A stretch of 64,000 nucleotides of DNA from Strongylocentrotus purpuratus (taxonomy: Eukaryota > Echinodermata > Echinoidea > Camarodonta > Strongylocentrotidae): positions 372,001-436,000 of the forward strand of contig NW_022145605.1 in the NCBI RefSeq assembly GCF_000002235.5. Reading direction: 5' to 3'. Shown here piece after piece: positions 1-11,082 of this stretch (position 1 is its first letter; each line of letters opens with the position of its first letter). Position numbers and translations under genes: made by a program. The notes below the pieces were generated by a model. The model was not told the origin of the DNA. It worked only from the letters and a program-made list of their open reading frames with translations, and did not search any database.

Positions 1-156
1 TGTCACATTCCTAAGAAACATAAATTGGGAGAAATCAATTGTTTTATTTAAACAATTTAAGAAATTGGTAAGGGTATGAATAATTTAGTTATTAACTGTA
101 GCTGGTTGCAACAGGTGACTAGAGGAATAATACGACTCTATTTTAACAATATTCAG

Positions 157-3100
157 CCCATCCAGTTTGGAAGATCTGAAACTGCTAGATCCCGGGATGG
201 CGAAGGGCATGGAAACATTGCTAGAGGCGAGTGACGATGACCTTTCCGACTACAGATTTACAGTGGATGGACCGGTGAACGAACCGGAGATCGAACTTAA
301 ACCAGGAGGGAAAGACGAGGTCGTGACCACTGCAAATGTGTAAGTATAGTACGATCCAGTCAGAAAGATTTATACCGTTGTGTGTTTTAAAACTTCTACA
401 TTGGACATGTGGTCGATGTGGTCGAGGAAGTAGATGCATTGTGGTCACTTTGTCTTGGAATGTAATTACGAAAACATCCCTACATTGTTTATGACAAATT
501 ATCTACATTAAATTCCTTTCTGAATACTAGTTCTAGAATTATTAGATAATAGATTTCATACTAACGCAAAACATCATTTCAAAACAAATGTCACTTACCA
601 TTTGGAGTTTATAGCTTTAATTTTAACAGTTAAAAAGTGCCTTTCTTGTATTAAATTAGGCACTCGATTTCGAGATTTCCACCCCTATATTGTTATGGTA
701 TCCCGAGAAGTAATTTTGAAAAATAAAAGAGATGCTTATTAATAAAGAATGCGTTATCTTTACCCTAGTTTCCAACCAAAACCTGAAAATGAAGTGAATC
801 GTGAAGTCTGGTTGGCTTTCAATGAAATTCTTTCTTTTATTTTACGAATTCCAGTCGAGAGTATATTGAACTTTACGCCAGGCACTACACAGCATCCTCC
901 CAGTTCAAGGTATTCAGTAAGAGTTTTCGGAGCATGTTCGGTTGTTTCGGTCTTCACCAACGTTTCACACCACAAGAGCTGATGTCATTATTCCAAGGAG
1001 GGGAATATGATTGGAAGGCCTTTCAAAAAGTGAGCTCCTCTTCTTTAACATTAAAGAAAAAAGTTCTCTAATTAACGCACTAACAAGAAAAATCACAAAC
1101 GTAGAAAATGAATCTACTTCGGACAACATGGTTGCAGAAAATAAACAAAATATCGCGATTTTTTTTTTTACATAATGCAAAGTTAGTAGGTGCTTTTAGA
1201 TTTAATAGAAGATAATTTATTTAAAGAAGTTAAAACAAAGATAATACACGCTGTATCCTTTAAATTTGTTTCTTGAGAAATAAATTTGATATTGGGTTTA
1301 TTTTTTGTGGCACAAATCAGTTATCTTTTCTTTGTTTTTGTTGTTGCTGTTGTTCATTTTCATGTTTTAATTTGCTCTTCTCTGCACAGAGCTTTGGTTA
1401 TGATGAGAAAGGCTACACAGCAAACCATCTCGTGGTCAAGATGTTTTGGTCAGTGTTCCATGGTGATCTCACTGAGGATGACAAAAGAGACTTTCTGAGT
1501 AAGTCAAATCTCCACTGGTGATCGTTGACCGTCAAAGGCCTAACTGTATATAAATAGACGTACATATAACACAGTGCTGTATGCAAAATAGATTATAAAG
1601 ACGATCAGTCACTTCGTCGTGTTTGAACGTATGACGTTGATAATCCCTTTGAAAACATACGTGACAAGACAAATATTGTGCTGCTTTGGCATCTTTTTTG
1701 TCATTTTGACATGACATCCTGTTTTGACGTGCATGGTGTTACTTTCAAGACACTGATAGTGTCACTGTGACAAGATGATAATAATCTAGTCATGTCTTTC
1801 GCTCTGCATGTTTCATTGAGATTGAAAAGGTTTTATTGATTGCACTTCGCAGCTAGCCAGATGGCTGAATTATGAACAATTTACATTGGCAATGAATTAT
1901 AATACATACAAATGTGGTTGACATTGTCACAAAGTATAATATACAGTAAAACAAAATTCATAATAAAGTTCATAACTAATATGACTAAGGCAATAACAGG
2001 CAAATTAATTCACGTTTAAAATATATTTTGTGAGGTGACACAAGAGTAGGTCAAAGGATGAGCAAGCAGGCCCTTTGCTCTTACACGCTCTCATTCCTAT
2101 ACACGCTCCTATGCTCACTCCTGTACCTTGGACACTCTCATAAACACTCACATCTACACTTTTATACACACTCCCATTCACACTCCCATACACTAGCTAA
2201 CGGTCTGCTCGCTCATCCTTGGACCTCTCTTGTGTCAAGGAGTGTCGGGTATTTCAAAAAAATAAAAACAACAAGACAAGTAAGCTCCTTCCCGACTTTC
2301 GTACATTGGGGATAAATAAGCAAATGAATTAAAAACTTGAACACCATTTGATCAGAATTGCCATGTCATGATTGCTACAAAACCTTATCACTATTCAATG
2401 TACATTTTAAAAAGATGTTACAAGTAATTATGAAAGCATAGAATTTAAAATTTAAAATGCGGAATGTAAAATATAAAAATGTAAAAAATGTATGCAGACA
2501 ATGAGACACCGGACCATTCAACAGGTAGACAATTAAGATTCATTCATGCATTCAACAGGTCTATTAGGTATGGAATTGAGCTATTTCTATAGCGGTTCGT
2601 TTTACAATGAAATTGACGATACTTGGTCCTTCTTCGCAGTGAATAATCTACATTATTGTTAACAGGTAACCAATGTTTACAAAGTGGGTTGTTGACAAGA
2701 GATGAAGCAAAATTAGTGCATAATTGTTTGCGTCTATCTGATAGGGTCTGCAAAGAACACACTTCAAGAGCTTTGTCATAATTAATATATTGGTCACCTA
2801 GTATGGTCCTACATGCTCTTTTCTGGATTCGTTCCAAACTTAAGATATGACTTTGGGTGAGGTTTCCGTTAAAAACAGGTACTCCATAATCCAATATTGG
2901 GCGAATATATCCCTTGTAAATTGTTACTAGATCACAGAATGGCAATCTGTATGTTTTGAGAATACGAAGCATGAAAAGTTTTTTATTAGCACGGCATAAA
3001 AGGTCTGAGATATGACTGTCCCATTTCAAATCGGACTGCACAGTTATTCCTAAAATTTTTGCTTTTTGTACACTGTTTAAGCACTCATCCCCAATAAACA

Positions 3101-5345
3101 AAGGTCTCTGATCAGCTATATTCTTAGAAAAAGAGATAAACATACAATGACATTTCGATGGATTAAGAGTCATGTTATTACGAAGAGACCATTGATAAAA
3201 ATCAGATAAAGTATTTGGTAATTTAGATGGTTGTGATAATGTACGACTTTCAACTAATGTCAGATCGTCTACATTACTTGAAGTATGGTACTTCTGAGTT
3301 AAAACAAGCATCATTTATCATTATTAGGAAAATAATTGGTCCTAATTTTGTACCCTGTGCTACACCGGCATGAGACGTTGACCAGTCTGAAAAATGACCA
3401 AGATATTTCACACGTTGTTGACGGTGTTCAATAAAATCTAAGATCCATGAAATAATACAAGGCCGAACATGAAGGTGGATTAACTTATTGGCAAGTATAT
3501 TATGGTCTATACGATCAAAAGCTTTTGAAAAGTCTGTAAGTATAAGTGTAGATATGGACCGAGAATTTTCTGCATTTTTATAAATCTGGTGAAGCAAACG
3601 AATTAAGTAATGATTAGTTGACAGACCTTGACGGTTTCCGTATTGATTAATATCAATTTGAATTGAAATGTCTTCGAGTAACCATTTACATATATAAGAC
3701 TCAGCTATTTTCGCAAAATAACTAGTTAGTGCTATAGGTCTTAAATTCTGAGGTATTACAGGCTTACATTTCGGAATTGGCGTGATCTCACATCGTTTCC
3801 ACTGATATGGTACCACTGACGACTGGAAAGAAGTGTTTAAGATATCAGTAAGAGGTGTACAAAATTCCAGTGCAAACTCTCTAAGAATTCGCACTGGTAA
3901 GTCTCCACTTATAACAGACTTTTGTTGGTTTAACGAACTCAATTGTTTAAAAACTTCATAAGGCCGCACAATCGGACATGTTTCCTGAGCTGGTAAGTAA
4001 GCAGGTAAATCATTCCTACTAAGACCTGGAAGATCGGATGCCACCGCTAAAAATGCTCGTTTATATAATTAGCAATATATTTGAATTTGTCGGGGTCATT
4101 CGGGTCAATATTTGGTACTACAATTGGAGTATGTTTCTTTTCAGTATTTGTTAAAATCCGAATCTGCTTATACCAAGCTGCAGGGCTGTCACTTTTTAAG
4201 TTGCGAACTCTATCAACCGTTTAACCTTGTTTCTTAGATGATGCCACAAACTTTTTGATTTGTTATTAAAAGCTTGCTGTCTTTGGCGGATAACATCTTT
4301 AACTTCAGCATTTATCCAAGGCTTATCTCTACAATGCAAACGAATCTCCTTAGTAGGAACATGTATATCCAACTGAGACTGAATTGCATCTAAAAACATT
4401 TTACATTTCATAGATGGGTCTTTTACACTGAACATCTCATCCCAAGTATACTGAGTTAACCAACTACCAAATGACCTTTTTCCACTATCCGGAATAGGGA
4501 GAACAAGCTTTTTCTTTACTCGGTTACTGCGATTTATCTTATCTTTGGGTAGCCAAAGTATGCAGTTGTGGTCACTCATACCAATAGGCGGCAATATTTC
4601 CACTTCTTTATACAATAAAGCAATAGTGGTTACAATCATGTCAAGAATATTAGACCCTCGAGTTGGTTGTGTAACAATTTGTTTAAACTTATTATTTTCA
4701 AGTAAAAACTTAATGTCTAAATCATTAAAGTCACCATGTTTCAGGGCACATTGCTTTCATGATCCACCAACTACCTTTGATTATGTCGGAAGGCACCCTT
4801 TTTTTCCAAAAGTAATAAAAGGTTTGAAATTCAGCAGAAGAAAAAAATTCCCATACCAAATAGGGTTCATTCTCCGAAAGTTCATAATTCTTAACAAATT
4901 ATACAAGGTTCTATGTCATTTTCGGAATTAGAAACGTTTAAATTCATGGAAATTATGAGCCCTATTTCATTTTCCGAAATACGAACCTTCCGAATTGTCA
5001 ACCTTCCGAGTAAGAAACTTTCTGATTTATGAGCCTTAATAAAAAAAAATGGACAATTACCGATTATTCATCTTCTATGCAAATGTTTTTTTTTCAGGAG
5101 TCATGACGGGTGCTGACCATGTCCCGATTGGTGGAATCCAGGAGGTTAGACCTAGGATGTGGCCCATGGGAGGAGACAAAGATTGTAAGGGGAAACCCCC
5201 AAAGGACATGTGCCCTGAAGTGAATACATGTCATGGTTTCATCGTGCTTCATCTCCCGATGTACAGGAAAAGAGAGCATCTCAAAGAACGACTCATGAAG
5301 CTAATAGAGATGAAAGGGCACGGATTTCATAAAATACCAGACTAA
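157..5345 (+). CDS. HECT-type E3 ubiquitin ligase, C-terminal exons (5' partial)
   Basis: Four exons join in phase: 157-339, 855-1029, 1390-1498 and 5098-5345 (TAA 5343-5345), about 237 residues, all with AG/GT borders. The protein covers much of a HECT domain. The first exon has the N-lobe signature SLEDLKLLDPG and ELKPGGKDEVVT. The second runs VREYIELYARHY to FTPQELMSLFQGG. The third has YTANHLVVKMFWSVF. The last has TGADHVPIGG and the catalytic-cysteine motif VNTCHGF followed by LHLPMY. HECT ligases accept ubiquitin on this cysteine and pass it to substrates. Upstream domains lie outside the window, so the subfamily (HERC-like or other) cannot be named. The C-terminus is GHGFHKIPD, a few residues longer past the terminal Phe than many HECT proteins. 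The last intron (1499-5097) holds a MITE and a LINE. Confidence 0.9.
2037..2236. mobile_element. MITE with ~36-bp inverted ends in a HECT gene intron
   Basis: The left end begins GACACAAGAGTAGGTCAA and the right end is its imperfect reverse complement, ending CCTCTCTTGTGTC. The interior is a decayed ACACTC-type simple repeat. No transposase is present, so this is a non-autonomous fold-back DNA element. The superfamily is not assignable because no clear target duplication is visible. Confidence 0.65.
2544..4748 (-). mobile_element. 5'-truncated non-LTR retrotransposon (APE endonuclease + RT; Jockey/CR1/L2 group)
   Basis: Read on the minus strand, the 5' (right) edge enters an apurinic-type endonuclease at the GDFN motif, followed by MSDHNCILW (SDH motif). 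A linker follows, then reverse transcriptase: motif A TDFSKAFDRIDHN, motif B GVAQGTKLGP, catalytic NVDDLTLVE, then thumb and C-terminal region ending IPYLIDLLNA. The coding region lies in at least three reading pieces (4639-4196, 4044-3274, 3314-2544), with a frameshift between the last two just before the catalytic DD box. It is therefore dead, and it is also truncated inside the endonuclease. A 3' UTR probably continues left towards 2250. It sits antisense in the last intron of the HECT gene. The exact clade (Crack, Daphne, L2) would need a tree. Confidence 0.85.
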
Positions 5346-5480
5346 ACCTTTGACTAGCTGTCGTAGAGAGTTCAACAGTCCCGTATCCGGACATTGACAT
5401 ATTAAAAATCTAGTATCTAATATCGATGTCAAAGAAAAATAATTAAAAACTGATTAATGAATTGTAATGTTGGGTCAATG

Positions 5481-5486
5481 AATAAA
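5481..5486 (+). terminator. Candidate poly(A) signal of the HECT gene
   Basis: AATAAA lies 136 bases after the HECT stop codon, in AT-rich sequence. No transcript evidence is available. Confidence 0.45.
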
Positions 5487-5974
5487 GAAAAAGTCATTAA
5501 ATTGTATGCAATCGTATCTGTCATACGCGGGGGCACTGAATTCGGTGACACCGACAAACTGACCTTTTTTGGGCCATTGAAAATAATGTAATTGCAAATT
5601 TTTATTGATCTGTAGTTGTTTGTGTGACTGAGCTGCGACAACATACGATATAAAGAAAGAATGGAATATAAATTTTTTTAAAAAGCATGTTATCTTCTGC
5701 ATCGTACATAAAGAACACGATCCACCTCTATAACAGTTGTATATAGTTTTGTACATAATTCGACTTTCTATTATTTAGTACATTCAGTTGATTTTTGTTT
5801 TCAAAATGGTGTATATTGTGTAGTTTTATGCATTTTGAATCATGACATTCAAATAACTATCCATTCAAGTAGTCTGAGATTGAGGATATGGTAGTTATTT
5901 AAATATTAAGTTTTGTTGTTAGTTTCCTCAATCATTGCTGAGTGCGCTTCGCTATCACAATATAAACATGTAAG
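5487..5974. other. AT-rich intergenic stretch, nothing recognised
   Basis: No convincing ORF, repeat or motif was seen between the HECT poly(A) signal and the candidate exon that follows. Confidence 0.4.
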
Positions 5975-6172
5975 GAAGGCAACAAAAAAGGCGACTATGA
6001 GGATGATGAGGATAAGAAAAAGATAAAGACAAAGTTAGACACGTTCTGGTTGCCTTTACAATTGAAGATGCTCATTCACTTGGGAATACTTATATTTCTA
6101 GTACTTTGGCACAGCATAACACACTGGCATAATACATGTATTGAATACAACCAGCTAGTTCATGACATTGAG
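5975..6172 (+). CDS. Possible orphan exon encoding a charged stretch plus one membrane helix
   Basis: An open 198-nt block is bordered by AG and by a strong GTAAGC donor and encodes exactly 66 codons (phase 0 to 0). Its first third is very charged (YEDDEDKKKIKTK). It is followed by a hydrophobic helix, LKMLIHLGILIFLVLWHSI, and then a short polar tail. I do not recognise the protein. It could be an exon of an unseen small gene between the HECT gene and KMT5A, a relic, or chance. The acceptor has a poor pyrimidine tract. Without the donor the frame runs on to a stop at 6233-6235. Confidence 0.25.
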
Positions 6173-6710
6173 GTAAGCAACAAGCAGATGTTAACCAGAA
6201 AACAAACAGACTATATTATTGCATTTTCCCAGTAGATCTGGTTATTAGATGGTAGCGAAGGATTTGATTAAATTTGATGTAATAACATCAAATGGTGTCA
6301 AACATGTCTTGGCTAGGGAATGGATATGCAATATGTAAAATATAACTAATTTTGATGATTGCGAATAAAATCATAGATTTTAAGACAGATTGTATTGCAG
6401 CAATACGTCGATTTGCACATGTATATTTAAGATTGCCAGATGTGCACTGAAAGCTTTAATTTTTTCTCTGCGTCGTACAGAGTACTACACTAAACAATTA
6501 TGAACTGATGGCGTACTGTTTATTGTTGTATATTCTTGCAGTTATGCATTAATGCATCGTTAAACTAGTAATCAATATGAAAATATCTTTAAATAATCAT
6601 TTATTTATCACCTTGATTTTTCTCTACAATGCGCTATGGAGTGTTCTGTCAGTCTATGATTATTATCATTGTATAAATATAATTATGATTGAATGCAAAA
6701 ATCAACAGGA

Positions 6711-7837
6711 TTTTTATGCCTCCGTTACGAAGTAGCCGGAGGCATTATGTTTTCGGGTTGTCCGTCCGTCCGTACGTCTGTACGTACGTCCGTACGTCCC
6801 GTTCTCGTGATCGCGTTATCTGAAGAACCGATTGATGGATTCCTGCCAAACTTTGGTCATGTATGTATCTTGCAGAGCCGATGAACTGATTAGATTTTGG
6901 GGTCACGAGGTCAAAGGTCAAAGGTCACAGGGCTCATTATGTATGCAAAAACAGCTCGTGATCGCGTTATCTGAAGAACCGATTGATGGATTCCTGCCAA
7001 ACTTAGGTCATGTATGTATCTTGCAGAGACGATGAACTGATTAGATTTTGGGGTCACGAGGTCAAAGGTCAAAGGTCATAGGGCTCATTATGTATGCAAA
7101 AACAGCTCGTGATCGCGTTATCTGAAGAACCGAATGATGGATTCCTGCCAAACTTAGGTCATGTATGTATCTTGCAGACACGATGAACTGATTAGATTTT
7201 GGGGTCACGAGGTCAAAGGTCAAAGGTCATAGGGCTCATTATGTATGCTGAAACAGCTCGTGATCGCGTTATCTCAAGAACCGATTGATGGATTCCTGCC
7301 AAACTTAAGTCATGTATGTTACTTGCAGAGCCGATGAACTGATTAAATTTTGGGGTCATGAGGTCAAGGTCAAAGGTCATGCGGCTCATTATGCATGCAA
7401 ACATAGCTTGTGATCGCATTATCATTAGAACAGATTGATGGATTCCTCCCAAACTTAGATCATGTATGTATCTTGCAGAGCCAATGAACTGAGTAGATTC
7501 TTGGGTCATGAGGTCAAAGGTCAAAGGTCATGGGCTCATTATGTATGCAAAAATAGCTTGTGAACGCATTCTCATTAGAACTGACAGATGGATTACTATT
7601 TAACTCGGGACATCTTGCAGAGCCAATGAATTGAGTAGATGTTAGGGTCATGTGGTCAAAGATCAAAGGGTCATATATGTATATGAGAAATTGCTTGTAA
7701 TCACGATATTCTGAGAACCTGTTAATGGATTACAATTGAACTTGAATTTGAACAATTTCTTCTGTTTTGGTTTGTAAAATTGCTTTATGCATGACGGAGG
7801 CATCATTTCGACTGCGCGCAGTCGAAGTTCCATCTAG
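6711..7837 (+). mobile_element. Non-autonomous Helitron/Helentron-like element with central tandem repeats
   Basis: The right end has a perfect 20-nt palindrome, TTCGACTGCGCGCAGTCGAA (7807-7826), followed after seven bases by CTAG (7834-7837). This is the layout of Helitron 3' termini. The left end carries an inverted pair TGCCTCCG...CGGAGGCA (6717-6744), and part of the same motif (CGGAGGCAT) recurs at about 7796. Between them are six or seven tandem units of about 151 bp (unit starts 6804, 6955, 7106, 7257, 7407, 7557, 7694), increasingly diverged to the right. Short ends, a hairpin and core minisatellites match the HINE, DINE-1 and pearl type of element. There is no Rep/helicase gene. A run of TCCGTCCG/TACG repeats lies near the left end. 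Confidence 0.7.
6908..7530 (+). promoter_or_regulatory. Five triple-AGGTCA (DR1-type) nuclear-receptor half-site arrays
   Basis: Each core unit of the element contains three AGGTCA hexamers spaced by one A: 6908-6927, 7059-7078, 7210-7229 and 7511-7530. A variant at 7361-7379 has the first spacer missing. A sixth, decayed array lies near 7650. Two adjacent hexamers with one spacer form a DR1, the consensus for HNF4, RXR heterodimers and COUP-TF. Function is inferred from motif match only. Confidence 0.5.
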
Positions 7838-8899
7838 TTCATTTTGGGATAAGAAATCGTCATTAGTTTTTATGTGGTTATTGGGGAAAATTATTTTAAA
7901 AATTGGAATGCCTCATGGCCAACTGAATTTGATCTGTGTAGAAGCAGGTAGGTTTTAAACATACAGGTTTACTAACTATAATTGTCCTGCCTTTGTTAAC
8001 GTTTTCCAAGAACTTTTTTTTTTATTTGTAATCATGATGAATATAAATTTGATTTAATTGTGTTGGCCGAAATATTGGGAGAGGAAAACGTTCCGGAAAA
8101 TACTCTTGCGTTTTGGGGGAATCCAGCCTTCTTTCTCGAGGCTGAAAATGGAAAGTGTGATTTTAGATATTTACATCTTTTACCACGAGAAATGAGAGTT
8201 TTCATGAAATTTTATTTCTTCTCAAATGGGAATGTGAACATTGTGTTCCCTTTCTCCTCGATCCACAAGTTGATAAAAAAAAAGATCTGCAAACTTTACA
8301 TTGCAGTTGAAATGATCATTCTTAAAATGAAGTGTGCAATATACCTAATGAAGATTGTAAACGATTTTTCACTGTCATAAAGAGGGAGTGTTGGTGGGGG
8401 GGGGGAAGGAACTTTGTCACGGATTGGAGGGAAAAAAAGGAAATTAGGCCGAGGGGGGGGGGGGGATTCCTCTTACCCCAGGATCTGTGTTTATTTATTC
8501 GACCTGTTATAACGTTGGTTTGTAGGTTCTACATAGGCCTACATGTAAAATTATAGTACCGTACTGAAAGTAATGTTCAGTTTGTACATGTGACACGTAC
8601 AATCGCAACTACTTTCGAAGAAATTCAACCTTTAAGCAATCTACATGGCCTTGTACATGTACGTCACCTTTAAGCAATCTACATGGCGTCATGGCCTTGT
8701 ACATGTACGTCACCTTTGTGTGCGCGACCATTAACAAAGACGTATTACGTAATGACAAAATGATTTCAGGATATACCATGCATATTGAAAATGAATCTGA
8801 TCTGATTTTTTCAAAAGTAGTTATGATCGCGTCTTATAGTGATATCATCTAGATTTATAGTTGTGATCAATATTTAAGAAAATTATTTGCTATATAGGT
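7838..8899. other. Intergenic; short direct duplication only
   Basis: A block of about 42 bp containing GTACATGTACGTCACCTTT is directly repeated around 8620-8715. Two G-runs lie at about 8396-8466. An open frame at 8060-8380 shows no recognisable domain. I see no supported gene. Confidence 0.4.
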
Positions 8900-9336
8900 C
8901 AGCTAATTCTACTCCCGTTTCTAACATCCATTCATCTGTCTGTCTTGTTTAGTTTTTGTCTGTATTTTATTCCTGTTACTCGTAGTATATTCCTGTTCCA
9001 GTTGTTTATAGCCATTATTTAGTACTTAGTAGATTTTATTGTACTTATTTATGTTTAATATTTTATTAGTTGTTTAGTTAGTTTAGTTAGTTTAGTTTTG
9101 TAAGCATTTAAATGTACACATTATTCTTATCTGACGAGTTTGTTCTTTTAGGACATACTCATGAACTAGTCATGAGGGACCTTAAATCCACAAGCCTTGC
9201 TTTCAACCAAGGTCACCTCATCTTTCTATTGTAACGCCATATTCTGTTCACTCTTTTATATTCATGTCATATTTGTAATGTGTGTTATGAAAGAAAGATA
9301 AATAAACTTGAAACTTGAAACTTGAAACTTGAAACT
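8900..9336 (+). mobile_element. 3' end of a LINE (3' UTR and tail)
   Basis: A T-rich, non-coding stretch ends in AATAAA followed by four and a half direct repeats of an eight-base CTTGAAAC-type unit (about 9300-9336). A terminal short tandem repeat after AATAAA is typical of CR1/L2/Crack-group LINE 3' ends. No RT coding remains. Confidence 0.55.
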
Positions 9337-9339
9337 ATA

Positions 9340-10305
9340 GAACTTAAAAGTCAAAGAATGGCTTAGTTTTTTTTTACAAAAAAGAAATGGAAATCCCACA
9401 ATTAGGCCTCCTTAACTCAAATGTCTTCTTATTGTTTACGTACATCTAGCTATTTCTTCGATGTCCTTGATAAAAATGACATTGTCTTTTCATACGCCAT
9501 CTTTGTATTTACTTGCCTTTGTTGTGTCGTCGCCATTAGCCTATTTATTACGAGGGCGTATGCCCCCCCCCCCAAAAAAAAGAGAGAGAGAGAGAGAGAG
9601 AAAAGGACACCGATGCAAGAGTTGTGTGTGTTTGTCTATGATTAATTTCTCTAAATTTGACCCCCCCCCCCCCACTCTTTCCTTTCAGTTGAAAAAAAAA
9701 ATCAAGGGTCCGACTCCAAGATTGATTGATTTATTTATTCTAATCTTTTGTCAGGGTAGCCCATTCACCAACAAGTAGTGGTCTTCTATGGGGGCCTGAA
9801 TCATGACCCCCTATATTTATAGTATACGTAGTAGGCCTATGTATAATTTCAATAAATCCCCCCCCCCCCCACATTGCTTTCATCAAATGTTATTACGATA
9901 AATACATACCTAAACTTTTAATGTAAGGCTTTTCATTTGATCGGAATTCATCTACAGTATAACCATATCATAGTGGCTCAAGAATAAATGGACCAAACAC
10001 GACTTGGAAGAGGCTAACAATATTGACCAATCGCAAAGCTAAATCGGTCCATTTAACTTTGAATTTTACGTGCCCCTCTTTGTGAGACAGACGACGGGTA
10101 TATTCATTGGTGTCACATCCTTTATATTGCATTGCGATATAAGCTCAACCATGGGAAAACGTGAGAAGAATATTATTACCTTACTTATATGATGAGTGAA
10201 ACTGTTGATGGTACATTTATATGGAAACTTTGAAGCATTGTTGTTGGCGCTCATGAAGGACTGTGGCCGAGAGCTTTATTTTAGTCCCACACGTTTAGAT
10301 ACATG
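9340..10305. other. Intergenic; simple repeats, no gene seen
   Basis: C-runs at about 9562, 9661 and 9858 and a GA run at 9582-9600 are present. Otherwise the sequence is AT-rich without features. The 5' exon(s) and promoter of KMT5A should lie somewhere between here and 11083, but I could not identify them. Confidence 0.4.
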
Positions 10306-10404
10306 TAACGTTTTAACTCCAGGGAGCTCCGACGCCGATGCGGAAGGCGTCCGACGCGGACGCCTAGCCTTCGGGGTCGGAGCTCCTTGGAGTTAGTAAC
10401 GTTT
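10306..10404. mobile_element. 83-bp hairpin MITE with 8-bp target duplication
   Basis: The element at 10314-10396 is nearly a perfect hairpin: AACTCCAGGGAGCTCCGAC at the left is mirrored by GTCGGAGCTCCTTGGAGTTA at the right, with a GC-rich middle. It is flanked by identical TAACGTTT copies (10306-10313 and 10397-10404), an 8-bp duplication as made by hAT-type transposases. Confidence 0.7.
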
Positions 10405-10838
10405 GTGTCACGACTTGGGACATAAATATGAATCATAATTGGACTAGTCTAGGCCTAGACCTAGATCTATTAGATAATGTGTTTCTAATCAGCAGCTAGC
10501 AGCTATGAAATAAAGCACGTCGCGTAGACCCTTGAACTTTACTTGGCGCTAGTTCAGAAGCCTATGAATGATGTATGATCCTATCCAAAATTTGACCTGT
10601 AACTGCATAAGTAACTCCGGCATGGAGATACCCCACTAAAACATACCCAAAATGAAGTAAATATTCATCAAATGTTTATATAACGATCATGAGTTAAAAT
10701 TTGTTATGTTTATTACCAGTTTCGTGTCAATTTTCTTGTTATTTTTGGAGTATTTTTCGGAAAAACATTGATAATGATATTAGCAAACACTTTTTCACAG
10801 GTTTCACGGCAAACCGCTGCACAATACAAGTGCAAACC

Positions 10839-10958
10839 GATGGTGGGTTGCGGGCGGGCGCGCGGCGCGTGAAGTTATCTACCGTAATGTCTCAGATCCT
10901 CATGATCATTACTGTAGATAACTTCACACAGGGGCGCGCTCGCCTGCAACCCCCCATC
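10839..10958. mobile_element. 120-bp imperfect inverted repeat (fold-back element)
   Basis: GTGAAGTTATCTAC near 10870 faces GTAGATAACTTCAC near 10915. Outside these arms the GC-rich segments GATGGTGGGTTGCGGG and its counterpart CCTGCAACCCCCCATC also pair. No coding. It lies about 125 bp upstream of the first KMT5A exon found. Confidence 0.6.
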
Positions 10959-11082
10959 ATGCCCTTACAATATGTACTAAAATATAGTCTATGAAATATG
11001 AAAAGTATGTAAAGAATATATAATTTAACATGTATTATATATATCAAATGTAACAAATTTGCTTCCTTTTGTACTCCTCAAG

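Noticed and set aside
8060-8380. 106-codon open frame
   Set aside because: No domain, no splice context and the wrong composition for the neighbouring genes. It may be chance.
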